From Macrothele yani (lineage: Eukaryota; Arthropoda; Arachnida; Araneae; Macrothelidae), in the NCBI GenBank assembly GCA_039090855.1, contig CM077024.1:64937594-65001593 (forward strand): DNA of 64,000 bases, read 5' to 3'. The translations under genes were made by a program, and so were the position numbers. This document shows, piece after piece, positions 44,039 to 55,691 of this stretch. Below the pieces are notes generated by a model. It saw only the letters and a list, made by a program, of their open reading frames with translations. It did not search any database and was not told the origin of the DNA. Position 1 is the stretch's first letter. Each line of letters opens with the position of its first letter.

Positions 44039-46928
44039 ATGGAAAAAAAGCAAGAAAAATGACACCGAATTTTCGGGTGTAATAAGCACGTCTTTTGAAT
44101 CTTTTCTGATGCAAATTAAATTTATCAAAGCTATTCAAAGTCAATGGAACCGGTATAGAAAACAATAGTATCTGACAGAAGAAAGAAGTTTTTCAATCGG
44201 ATTTTTAATCCCTCAGATATTGCTGTAAACGGAATCGCAAACTTACGCCCTTTGGTTGCAGACTTGTGTGTTAAAGAAACCTGAATTTATATGAGAAACA
44301 TTTCGCACCGGAAACGCTCTCCAACACCGAAATAAGTTTTCAAATCGGACTCTTAGAAACGGAGATATTGACAAAAATAAGATGTGACTTTACGTCCCCT
44401 GGTGGGAAAACCATGCATTATTTTAGGAAGAAAGTATTCTCAAAAGGTTTTTCCATATGAGCACTATCGGTCCAAGAAAAAAAAAATTAGTCGAGTTTTC
44501 AGGAGCCCAAATTTTGCTGCAAATACATCAGAAGCGGAAATTAAGGCTTACGCCACCTGGTGGCCAAACCATTTCTTACAAAAATTAGAAATTATGTGCA
44601 AAGTATTTCCCAGCAGGAGCTCTATCCGGTGCAGAAATAATTTTTCAAATCGGAGATTTAGAAGCAGAGATATAGAAGAGGGGGAGGGGGTAATTTACCT
44701 AAACGCCCCCTAGCGAAAAGTCAATGAATTAATTGAAAATTTTAAAATTATATGAAAAACATGTCACACTGAAAACACTCTCCAACAAAGAAGGAATTTT
44801 TCAAATCGGACTCCTAGAAGTAGAGGTATTAACAAAAATAAGATATACGTCTACGCCCCCTGGCGTAGAAACCATGAATTATTTTAAAAAGAAAATGTTT
44901 CTAAAAGGTTTGTCGACATGAGTAGTATCGGTCTACGAACGACGAATGTTTTCAATCGAGAATTTAGAAGCTCATGTTTTCCTGCAAATACATCAGAAGC
45001 GGAAATTAAGATTCACACCCCCTGGTGGCCAAACCATTTTGTTTTGTTTTACAAAACTTACAATATATGTGCAAACGTTTTCCCATCAGGATTTGTATCC
45101 GGTGCAGAAAGAATTTTTCAAATCGGAGATTTAGAAGCAGAGATATAGGGGGAAACGCAATTTACCTCTACGCCCCCTAGCGGAAAGTCTATAAATTACT
45201 TGAAAATTTTGAAATTATATGAAAAACATGTCACACTGGAAACACTATCCAACAAAGAAGGAATTTTTCAAATCGGACTCCGAGAAGTAGAGATATTGAC
45301 AAAAATAAGATATACATCTACGCCCCGTGGCGGAGAAACTGTGGAATATTTTAAGAAGAAAATATTCCGAAAATGTTTATTGATGTGAGTGGCATCAGTC
45401 CTCGAAAAAAGTTTTTCAATCGATATTTTAGAAGCTCAGATTTTATGGCAAATACATCCGAAGCCAAAATTAACACTTATTCCCCTGGTGGCTAAAGTAT
45501 TCTCTACCAAAAATTTAAATTATATGTAAAAGATTTTCCATCAGGAGGTACATCCGCTGAAGAAAAAAATTTTCAAATCAGTATTTTAGAAGACGAGTTA
45601 TCGGGAAATGTAATTTACCTTTACGCCCCCTAACGGAAAATCTATGCGTAATTTGAAAAAGTAACTATATCTAAAATACTCTTCGACATAAATGGAATCG
45701 AAAGGTAAAAGATTTTTTTCCATCGGATGTTTAGAAGCAAATATGTGGAATAAAACGTATTTTTGAATTCGATATCATCTGCATTTACGCCCCCTAGCGG
45801 CTAAATTGTACATTGTAAAAAAAAAAAAACGAAATAAAGGATCACCATTCTCATATTTCAAGCTTCCCAATGCAAAAGAATTTTTCAAATCGGACTAATA
45901 GTTGCAGAGATATCGTGGGTACAGACGGATGGACGGACGGACAAACCGGTAACATAAGCACGATCTTTTTTTACAAAAGTCGTGCTAACAAAGGATCTTT
46001 CGGGTTCGATAAAGAGGTTAATGTGGATGCCCGTCTGGCTGGAGCGATGGTTTTGAAAACTACAGAGCTGATTGGTTTCTCAAAAGATAAGATACCCTGG
46101 ATCTTTAATAAGTGGAAAAATAACCCACATTGCTTGTGTAAGAGACGTAAGTGTGGCGCGACGACAATCTGTCAGGAACGAGATCGCCGTCGTCTGAGAA
46201 GGCTTGTGCGGAGAAACCGGATTTTCTGCGTGCAGCAATTAACTGAACCATTTAATTAATACTGTTCCTGAAGAGGATCGGTATTAGTAGTCGCAGATAC
46301 AGAAACCATTTATTTCTGAAAAGAACCAGAACGTTCGTCTACAGTGTTGTCAGAACACCGTGACTGGATACTGGGAGACTGGAAAAATAGTCATGTGGTC
46401 CGACGAGTCGCGGTACACTTTTTTCTGTACCGACGGTAGAGCGAGAGTTTGGCCGGAGTCCTATGAAGCAATGGACCAAGCTCAAGGTTCTGGAGGTGGT
46501 GTTATGGTGTGGGTCACGTTCTGTTGGTATGGAACGGGTCCCTTGATATTGCTTTAAGATCGCGTGTTCTCCAAGGATTATCTGAGCGTTGTTGCCGATC
46601 AAGTCCATGCTGTAATATTAACTTTTCATCCAGCAAGTGACCGCTTTTTCATGGACGACACACGCAAGATGTGCTCAGTAGTAGTTCAACGAGCGTTACA
46701 CCCACCACAAAGCCCGTATCTGAATCCCACTAAGAATATACAGGACATGTTAGAAAAATAGATTTTACGGTTTTGTGTTGGCACCCTGGAAAATGGTTTA
46801 AAACCGTAAAATATACAGTAAATGTTTTACAGTGTATAGACTTAGATGCACTCCAACACCTTGTGGGATCTATGCCAAACTGCATATATGCTGTAATTCG
46901 GGCTAAAAGAGGTCTAACCCGGTATTGA
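44039..46928 (+). pseudogene. Tc1-like transposase, family A copy 2, interrupted
   Basis: ATG at 44,039 begins the frame, which is cut after about four codons by the 1.93-kb insertion (44,054-45,986). It continues with VDARLAGAMVLKTTELIGFS and WIFNKWKNNPHCLCKRRKCG (DNA-binding half, 46,010-46,250). Then come VMWSDESRYTFF (first Asp, about 46,395), FFMDDTRKM (second region, about 46,650) and PYLNPTKNIQDM, where the usual Glu is Lys. It ends at about 46,928 (VIRAKRGLTRY). Several frame shifts occur. Clearly inactive. Confidence 0.8.
44054..45986 (+). mobile_element. Tandem-repeat, Helentron-like element, copy 1
   Basis: The 5' region has GATGACACC-like sequence, a small hairpin (CACCGAATTTTCGGGTG) and then AGCACGTCTTTTG (44,085-44,097). 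The interior has about 11 monomers of roughly 154 bp. Each holds TTTTTCAAATCGGA, TTTAGAAGC-GAGATAT and a box like TACGCCCCCTAGCGG, at about 44,245, 44,391, 44,549, 44,702, 44,852, 45,014, 45,169, 45,319, 45,479, 45,622 and 45,786. Monomers come in three alternating types, giving a ~460-bp higher-order period. The 3' end is a hairpin (AGCACGATC ... GTCGTGCT), whose last part is the inverse of the 5' AGCACGTCTTTTG. No coding frame belongs to it. The superfamily is inferred from architecture. Confidence 0.75.
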
Positions 46929-46931
46929 TGT

Positions 46932-47552
46932 AGAGCCAAAGTTATCTGGGAAATTAAGTCCAGCGCTTCAGAGGGGAGAACAGCGGCCAGAGAATTAGTT
47001 CATTATCAAAACTCCAAGAAATAAGTTTCTCCTTGTTGTTATATTTATGGACATAACTTGCTTTTCTCAGTATGTATCTTCCAAAAGTGTAAAAAGCTTT
47101 TATAATCGCTCTTTACTAAAAATTCTCAGGGACATTACTTATATGCTATTTATTTTTGTTCGAATTCGTTTAAAACAAAAAAAAGGTATCTAGTTGTTCA
47201 TTATCACTCTGAGAACTGAACTATTTTTCTCAGTTCTTTACGCAGAATCATTTCTCTAACATCATGATAGTACGTGTTCCCTTTCCTAAAGGGAAAAGAC
47301 TATTTAGTACACTTCTATATTCTGTACGTCAAAAATCACTTGTGAAACAATTAACTGGTAATGAAAATAAATTCACAATTTACCAGAAATTTTAACAGAA
47401 CGCTCGGTGCAATAAATCACATTTGAAAGTGACTATCAACTGTGTTTTTCAGAAGTACATACAGAATTCCTTGAATGTTTCCAAACATTCAGGTAATAAC
47501 TTCTCAGTAAGCGGATGAAAGTAAAACAAAAATGGTGTATTTCATATGAATA
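46932..47552. other. Spacer, nothing recognised
   Basis: No supported feature. Confidence 0.4.
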
Positions 47553-47554
47553 TA

Positions 47555-49061
47555 CACTGGTGTGCAAAAATTAAGACGAGACGGTTTTTCGAATGTAACG
47601 TGGTGCAGAAGTGCTCCACATCGACTCAAACCATACCATACGATCCCCAAGATGTAAGAATATGGGACAAGTGAGCAAAACCGTCCAAACAAGGAATCCA
47701 AAGAATAAAAAGGCACTTTATTGAGAAGGTAGCTTCGAGCACAACTGGACAGAAGACAGAAACGTCCATGTGATAGGCGGCTGCCAAGAAAAATCCAGTC
47801 TTCAGTAGGGGATGTGATCACCCCTGACTGCGTTGCAGGATTTACAATGTCTGTCCATGCTGAGGACGAGGTTGTCAAAGAGCTGTTGAGGCATCGCGAC
47901 CCATTCCTCTTGTAGCGCCAATCGCAGCTGCGGAATCGTTGCTGGCGGCTGGTGACGTGCTGCCAAGCATCTCCCGAGAAGGTTCCCACACGTGTTCGAT
48001 TGGATTTAGGTCCGCGGACCTTGCGGGCCAATCCATGCGTTTAATATCTTCACTCTGCGACAGCTACTGTACGATGAGGTGTAGCGTTGTCGTCCATGAA
48101 GAGGAACTCAGGACCCACAGCACCTCTGAACAGACGCACGTGAGGCAGGAAAACTAAGGTACAATAGCGGACACCAGTGACTGAACCTCCTTGGAAGATG
48201 TGGAGGTCACTACGGCTACCATGCATGATACCGCCGCAAACGAGAACTGCGCCACCTTCAAACCGGTTCCTTTCGATGATGTTGGAGGTGTGATTGCGTG
48301 TTTCCTGCTCTCTCCAGATGTGTATGCGTACAGAATCGCTCGTCAGACTAAATCGGCTCTCATCCGTAAAGAGAACTCGACCCCATTGCTGATGTGTCCA
48401 GTATTTGTGTTCCTGGCACCACAGAAACCGCCGTCTCCGATGAACAGGCGTTAATGGCACACACCGTACTGGTCATCGTGCAAATAGACCACCTTTGTGC
48501 AGCCTCCTGGTCACGGTAAAACGCGATAACGGACGTCCAGTTGTCTGTTGCATGTGCCTTGCGATTTCTTCCGCTGTCTGCCGTCCGCCGCCGTGGTTGC
48601 TCGTGGACGACCACTGCTAAACTCTCGGACAGCTGTTCCTGTCGTTTGAAATGCTCTCCAAACTCGTGAAACGATGCTGTGAGCGATCCCGAACTTCTCG
48701 GTTACACTAGTCACACTTCGACCTTCTTCCAACTTCCCAATGACGCGACCTAGGGTAAAGTCATCCAGATATCATCTATTGGATTGCCTGTTGGCCATAT
48801 CTCACGGTGGGAGCAACTCGACGTCGTTCAAATCGATGTACACCGTGCAATAGCTTTCACCGAATTGCTGAGCGTACACCGCCCGTATGCTTTGTACCCT
48901 TCCGACACTCCCCTTCCCCCTACATCATGCTGCATATATGCGCATGCCCTACCGTGCCGGACCCTAGTCTAACTCCTGAGTGGTCTTTCGGTCTGTTCTG
49001 CGTGCTCGTTCCGCTGTTATGCTAATTTTTCCTCTTCGTCCTTAATTTTTGCACATCAGTG
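47555..49061 (-). mobile_element. Tc1-like transposon, family I copy 2
   Basis: Ends CACTGGTGTGCAAAAATTAA and its inverse lie between TA at 47,553-47,554 and 49,062-49,063. Length 1,507 bp. Closely related to copy 1 at 33,320, in the opposite orientation. Confidence 0.9.
47802..48798 (-). pseudogene. Tc1-like transposase, family I copy 2
   Basis: From ATG 48,798 the frame has TGA as its ninth codon, exactly as in copy 1. It then continues through EEGRSVTSVTEKFGIAHSIV and RVWRAFQTTGTAVREF, the DNA-binding half. The catalytic domain in 48,050-48,460 gives VLFTDESRFSL (first Asp), GVRYCTLVFLPHVRLFRGA and FMDDNATPHRTV (second Asp). An 11-base deletion relative to copy 1 after AVAE (near 48,055) shifts the frame, and one extra G follows EHVW. 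The C-terminus ends in RGDHIPY at 47,802. Unlike copy 1 it keeps the natural stop. Confidence 0.86.
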
Positions 49062-49063
49062 TA

Positions 49064-52000
49064 AATAAACCAGAAAAGCGTTCAAAGGAAAGATTTACTG
49101 TACGTAGTAATTTTTCTTGTTTTACGCCAAACATGCATATCAGGGCTACTGCCCATTTGTTCACAAAAAGTGTAAACTGAGTTCTTTCCAACTTTTGATG
49201 AAAAAATTCTGTGACTCGAATGGCTTTTTTCTTTCTTACGCAAAAAAGTTTGTGAGTCAGACGAAAACACTGCATCACTTTTCGTAAATAATGAATGACA
49301 TCACAGTCGTTACATCTCTACAATTCAAAGATGCCACGAAACAGATACATGGAATCTAGCGTTGATTTTCAAATGTTCTGTCTTCTTTCTTTTTCACTTG
49401 TTGCCCGTTGAAAATATAAGATTAATTTCCATAAAAAATATCTATCACCAAGACAGAAGAATTGTATTTTATTCCAAGTTAACACGTTAAGACAGTAGCA
49501 ACGCAAGAGGAATTGTCATTGCTTACGGAAACAAAGTCATGTAAAGGAAATATTCGCCACTGGGTTTAAGACATGTTACATAAAAGCATATTGAACAGTT
49601 GTTGCATCGCTCAAAAATACCTGATGAGCGCAGAGAGTAATGAAAGAAAACTAGCTGTTGAGGAGATAAGGAGACAGAAATGTTGAGTAAATAATACGCA
49701 CGCTACAGATTTGAAAATACAAAATTTTCCCTGGAGTCTGTTCTTGTTCAATTAGAAATTGCGCCGACTTTCGAACAGTTGATATCTTATATACGGCTAA
49801 ATGCTAAAGTAATGAGTTACATTAGTCCACGTAAAATTCATTTCGAAAATGAAACGTAAATGAAAACAGGAAGTACGTACAGTCAAGAAGTTCTTGATTA
49901 GACCCGTTCGCTCGGAAATAAATTATTGTGACCCGTGGCTTGCCCTCACTCCTTAAGATAGTAAGATAACAATATCATTATACCACCCCATGGCAAAGAA
50001 TTCCGCAGTATCTGTGCATTTTAACTCATTATCCGCGAGGCACTCATAAAAGGTTCGATTCCTGCTTCAGAATGATTAAATCATAAAGTTTCTTACCGTG
50101 TTCTTTACATGGGTGATCATGTACATTGCTGAAGGTATATGGTAATGCTTAATCTACCTTACATCTTCGAAATACTAGCAACAACCATTACCATATGTAT
50201 GGCATTTGACAAAAAATAAGCTGCGATTGATGGTTGAGCCTGGTTAATTAACTATCGAACGGGTCAAAAGGACGTCCTAACAATCAGACTGTTGACGAAC
50301 GTCCACCTCAGGAAAATCAAGTACCGAGCCTAGCGCAAAAAATGAAACATCAGCCGGAAGTTGACGTTCAACGCCGGTCAAAGAGATATCAATTTAATGA
50401 GGGTGAAACAGCAATCTGCTACTGGTTAGCTATTGGTCTCATTACTGTTCAGTAATGATTAAAAAGTTCTCATAGAGAAACAGATGAGAAGTATAAAAGA
50501 GCTACAACAATAAAAACAAGGGGGGGGGTCTACAAGTTTTCACCTTCCTATCCTAACGGAAAGAGATACGTTTTTGTAACAGTGGCAAAAAGACTCCACA
50601 CAATTTAATGGCTGAACTTCGATATAAAGCCAGGAAGGTTCATGCAAATCAGATGAGATGAAATATGAAGACGGGAAAACTATAACTTCATAAGGAAGTA
50701 GAGCTGTTCGTGAAAGCACGGAAATATTGCTTATAAACAATGGCATTCCCCCTGATCTAACTGATCCTCGATAAGTGCCTATCCTATCCTAGATAATGAT
50801 GAAATTTTAAAATAAGTATACATGTATTCCCAGAATCATTTATCATTGTATCAGAAATTCTACAAAAATCTTCAATAACTAAAAGCGTCTCTACAAAATT
50901 TTCACCAGCCACCTTCCAGACTGGTCGCGAAGAATGTTCCCAGGAAAATTTTAGCGTCGTTAAAGGAAAGCTAGGAGTCACATTATTTTAATCACAAATA
51001 TGAACTATGATTTTAATATATTCCCTACACTATGCGAGGCTCTATTACTAATGATGTAAATGATTTTTTATTTATTTTTTTATTTTTCTGTAGTTGTGTC
51101 CTATACTGTATAACAGTACCGCACTTACAAGCACATTTTTCTCCTTTCATAGTTACCACTATATTTTCGAGATAAATTTCTTGAAATTAAATAGATCTCA
51201 TTGTTTTTAGATTTGTGCTCTGGGTTCTGAAACTTAAAGATGCGTTACTGATACCGTACTGGACCACATCTCCTTATGAGCCAGTTCTCGATTAGTTTTA
51301 CTCCCGAAATCAAATTTTCTTGATTAGCTTCATTATCTCTTCTAGGTTTTATTTTTGGAATACAGAATTTTACCTGAATCAAGATCTTAATCCATCTAAA
51401 CAGATATGAATCTGTATAGGTGGCTCCAAAAGTCAGTCCTGAAATTGTTCATCTGCAAAAAGATGTTGAGGCTATGATCATAAAACCAGGTTTCCTTTTC
51501 CTCTTATTGGACCAATTAAACACTGATTTCTTTTCAGTTCTCTCATATTTCTTGACTACGCCAAAAATGCAGTATCAGACAAAGTGAAATGTGGTATCAG
51601 CAAACAACTGCAATGTTCCACACGTTTCTTTCTTCGAATTAAACTAACAGAAATGAAAACATCTTTCATGTGTCGAGCTAAACAAGTGAAAAGTTTACTG
51701 TTCCTCAATCAAAAATAGTGAAAAGTTTTGCTTCCGCAGTAAAAGCAAACTGAATAAAAAAGCATTTTCTGACTGTTGATCTCGCGGATCTGCTTTCGAA
51801 ATAGCAAAACAGCGTGGTGTAGTTTTAATTTGGCAGCTCTTTGAAGCCAAACTTCACACAAAATTACACTGAATCCTAGGTATTGCATGTTTGTTTTGAA
51901 TACCCAGAACTGCCTGATAGGTCTGTGATGTACCTGCTAAGTCCCCCGCAATTTCAGTTGTGAAAGTGAATTTTAAATGTGTAACTATCGCATTATGAGG

Positions 52001-52193
52001 TACCGATATAATGTGGGTGGGTAACCAAATGTTCTTTGCAATTGAACGCTTCAATCGGACGTTTGTATCTTTGGAAACAGGGGAGCAGAATCTCCCAAAT
52101 CTGTGATATCCTTTGGTACCGTCTAACATGGAAGATGAAAGTAGTTAGTTATTTATCTACATAACACTGATATCCTGAACATGTACACTGCTG
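49064..52193. other. Long spacer without recognisable elements
   Basis: 3.1 kb of AT-rich DNA. A 91-codon minus frame (51,854-52,129) and several shorter ones match nothing I know. No SINE box or terminal repeat was found. This is the largest unannotated stretch in the window. Confidence 0.45.
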
Positions 52194-52513
52194 CTCATAA
52201 TTATAAGGATAGTCGTATTTTGCAGATAAGTATACAGGAATCGCTCTTTCACGCATTATGCACATGGAGTGGAATACCGAACCTACATGAGTTTCAAACG
52301 TGAGATTTGGAACCTCACACAACTTTTATAAAGATAGTAAAATAACATTTACGTTTTATTAAGGTGTCCATAAAAATAAGGACACGAAACGAAGTTCCAA
52401 GTAAAGAGAAATAAACGTCCATGGAGTGTATGTGTTATGCAAATAAGAGCAATGTCTGCTTAGGTGAACGTGTTCTCGAAGACACTGCGTATATCGTTTT
52501 TTGTAAAAACAGA

Positions 52514-53487
52514 ATACCTCGTGGAAAGGAGTTAACTGCAGTAGAGGGTCAAAAGATATGGAAATTTTGCGGTGAAGGAAAACCATATCGTGAGATAGCT
52601 GTTGCAATTAAAGAGTCAAAAGGTGCGGCAGAAAACGCAATGAAAAGAGGTATCAAAGGTTCCGTTAAAAAGCGTTCCGGTCGCAAACGAAAGCTATCAT
52701 CAAGGGATATTCGACGCATTATGGCCTTGGCAACCAGAAAAAAATGTCTTGTACAGAAATTGCTGGCTCCACACTCGTCAGTGTTTCCCGTCAAACTGTT
52801 TCACGTGTGCTGCATGGCTCAACTGTCACCAAATACTTGAAAACGAAAGTGAGTCCCGCCCTCACCAGAAGACATAAAGAGATGAGGAAAGCAGCTGTAC
52901 TCCAGTGGATGCAGAATAACATCAGGTGGGATACAATTATTTTTTCCGTCGAAAAACGTTTTAATTTAGATGGCCCAGATGCCCTACATTATTACTGGCA
53001 TGATCTCCGCAAAGAAAAAGATGTGACATTGAGGCGACATCAAGGTGGTCTGTCGTTAACGTTCTGGGGTGGTGTTTCTGCTAATGCGAAGACCGATTTA
53101 GTCCTGATTTCGTCAAGTACGAATTCTGAACGATATATCCAAGTGTTAGATCAACAACTGCTAGCATATTCGTGGGCTTTAGATGGTGATAATTTCATCT
53201 TTCAGAAGGACAATGCCCCAACGCACACATCGAGAGTTTGTAAAAAATGGTTTTCGGACAATAACATCGGTGTTCTGAACTGGCCACCCAATACTCCAGA
53301 CTTGAACATCATTGAACATGTTTGGAGTGCAATGGCTAGACTGGTATGTGCTAATGGCAGACAATTTTCCACTGTTCCTGAGTTAGAAAAGGAAGTCTTA
53401 GTAGCATGGGACAAGATCACTCCTCAGTATTTACGGAAACACGTTGAAAGTATGCCTAACAGAATGGCTCAGTGTCTAGAGAACTAA
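52514..53487 (+). pseudogene. Tc3-like transposase, catalytic Asp lost
   Basis: The N-terminal part begins at ATA 52,514 where related enzymes have ATG (I/M-PRGKELTAVEGQKI). It contains the DNA-binding repeats (GKPYREIAVAIKESKGAAEN; SGRKRKLSSRDIRRI). The frame changes at a run of seven A (52,737-52,743). From 52,744 it is open for 247 codons to the stop at 53,487. The catalytic domain reads TIIFSVEKRFNLDGPD, where the usual FSDEK has Val (GTC, 52,948-52,950) instead of Asp. The second Asp (FQKDNAPTHTS) and third acid (TPDLNIIEHVW) are kept. C-terminal YLRKHVESMPNRM is normal. A GAC-to-GTC change alone would inactivate it. Confidence 0.88.
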
Positions 53488-53625
53488 GGTAGCCATGCCA
53501 CTTATTAAAGGTTATAATATTATAAAATTAATTATGTTTACACATGGAACGGCAAACTTATTTATAATTTTGGAACTGTATCCAAATGACATTTGCTTTG
53601 TTTCTTGTTATTATAATGAAAACAA

Positions 53626-55691
53626 GAAAGATGACACCGAATTTTCGGGTGTAATAAGAACGTCTTTTGAATCCGTTCTGACGCAAATTAAATTTATCAA
53701 AGCTGTTCAAAGTCAATGGAACCGGTATGGAAAACAATAGTATCTGACAGAAGAAAGAAGTTTTTCAATCGGAGTTTTAATCCCTCAGATATTGCTGTAA
53801 ACGGAATCGTGAGCTTACGCCCTCTGGTTGCAGACCTGTGCGTTAAGAAAAACATGAATTTATATGATATTTTCCATCACGTCTTGTATGCGATATAGGA
53901 AGAATTTTTCAAATCGGAGTTTTAGAAGCAGAAATAACGCAGAAAACGCAATTACCTTTGTGCCTCCCTAGCGGAAAGTTTATGATTTACTTGAAAATTT
54001 TGAATTTATAGGAAAAACATTTCGCATCGGAAACACTATCCGGCAAAGAAGGAATTTTTCAAATCGGGCTCCTAGAAGTACAGATATTGACAAAAATAAG
54101 TTATACATCTACGCCCCCTGGCGTAGAAACCATGCGTTTTTTAAGAAGAGAATGTTCCTAAAAGGTTTGTAGACATGAGTAGTATCGGTCAACAAAAGAC
54201 TTTTTTTCATTCGAGATTTTAGAAGCTCATATTTTGCTGCAAATACATCAGAAGCGAAAATTTAGACTTACGCCACCTGGTGGTCAAACTATTTTTTACA
54301 AAAATTAGAAATTATGTGCAAAGGATTTCCTATCAGGAGCTGTATCCGGTGCAGAAAGAATTTTTCAAATCGGAGATTTAGAAGCAGAGATATAGGAAGG
54401 GAAGCAATTTAACTTTACGCCCCCTAGCGTAGAGTCTATGAATTACTTAAAAATTTTGAAATTATATGAAAAACATGTCACACTGGAAACACTATCCAGC
54501 AAAGAAGGAATTTTTCAAATCGGACTTCTAGAAGTAGAGATATTGGCGAAAATAAGATATACATCTACGCCCCCTGGCGTAGAAACCATGAATTATTTTA
54601 AGAAGAAAATGTTTCTAAAAGATTTTTCGACATGAGTACTATCGATCTACAAACGACGTTTTTTTCAATCGAGAATTTAGAAGATCCTATTTTGCTGCAA
54701 ATACATCAGAAGCGGAAATTAAGGTTTACGTCCCCTGGTGGCCAAACCATTTTTTTTCACAAAGTTTAGAAATTTTATGCAAACGATTTTCCATCAGGAG
54801 CTGTATCCGGTGCAGGAAAATTTTTTCAAATCGGAGATTTAGAAGCAGAGATATAAGGGGAAACCCAATTTACCTCTACGCCCCCTAGCGGAAAGTCTAT
54901 GAATTACTTGAAAATTTTGAAATTATATGAAAAACGTGTCAAACTGAAAACACTATCCAACAAAGAAATAATTTTTCAAATCGGATTTCTAGAAGCAGAG
55001 ATATTGACAAAAATGAGATATACATCTACGCCCCCTGGTGGAGAAAATAGGAAATAGTTTAAGAAGAAAATATTCCGAAAAGGTTTATCGATGTGAGGGA
55101 CATCAGTCCACTAAAGAATTTTTTCAAGCGATATTTTAGAAGCTCAGATTTTATGGCAAATACATCAGAAGCAAAAATTAACACTTACGCCCCCTGGTGG
55201 CTAAAGTATTCTTTACCAAAAATTAGAAATTATATGCAAAATAATTTCCGTCAGGAGGTGTATCCGCTGAAGAAAAGATTTTTCAAATCGGAGTTTTTGA
55301 AAAAAAGAGTTGTCGGGAAAAATGTAATTTATTTTTACGCCCCCTAGTGGAAAATCTATGCGTAATTTGAAAACGTAACTGTATCTAAAATACTCTTCGA
55401 TATAAATGGAATAAAATAATTTTTTTAATCGGATGTTTAGAAGCAAATATGTGGAATAAAACGTATTTTTGAATTCGACATCATTTGCATTTACGCCCTC
55501 TAGCGGCAAAATTGTACATCGTAAAAAAAAAAAAAAAAGGAAATAAAGGATCATCATTCGCATATTTCAAGCTTCCCAATGCAAAAAGAATTTTTCAAAT
55601 CGGACTAATAGTTTCAGAGATATCGTGGGTACAGCCGGACTGACGGACAAACCGGTAACATAAGCACGATCTTTTTTTACAAAAGACGTGC
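53626..55691 (+). mobile_element. Tandem-repeat, Helentron-like element, copy 2
   Basis: Same layout as copy 1: 5' hairpin CACCGAATTTTCGGGTG, then AGAACGTCTTTTG (AGCACG in copy 1), a tandem interior, and a terminal hairpin AGCACGATC ... GACGTGCT. Boxes occur at about 53,812, 53,958, 54,107, 54,267, 54,413, 54,566, 54,724, 54,877, 55,029, 55,184, 55,334 and 55,489, so twelve monomers with a 145-160 bp period. The direct repeat TGAAAACAA flanks it (53,617-53,625; 55,692-55,700). A GGACTGACGGACAAACCGG stretch precedes the 3' hairpin in both copies. No coding content. Confidence 0.78.

Larger units (their letters stand above)
43892..46930 (+). mobile_element. Tc1-like transposon, family A copy 2, carrying a nested tandem-repeat element
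   Basis: The left end GTGCACACCGGCCACTGAAT after TA matches the end of copy 1. The next ~150 bp also match copy 1 (GCGTATATGCAAAATACG; CGTCAGTAGTG). At 44,054 this sequence is interrupted and resumes at 45,987 with AACAAAGGATCTTTCGGGTT, again matching copy 1. The right terminal repeat was not found. Confidence 0.85.

Noticed and set aside
44054..55691. CRISPR array or satellite DNA
   Set aside because: The monomers (~154 bp) lack short repeats with unique spacers, and both blocks have defined ends inside transposons, so a mobile element fits better than a CRISPR array or a simple satellite.
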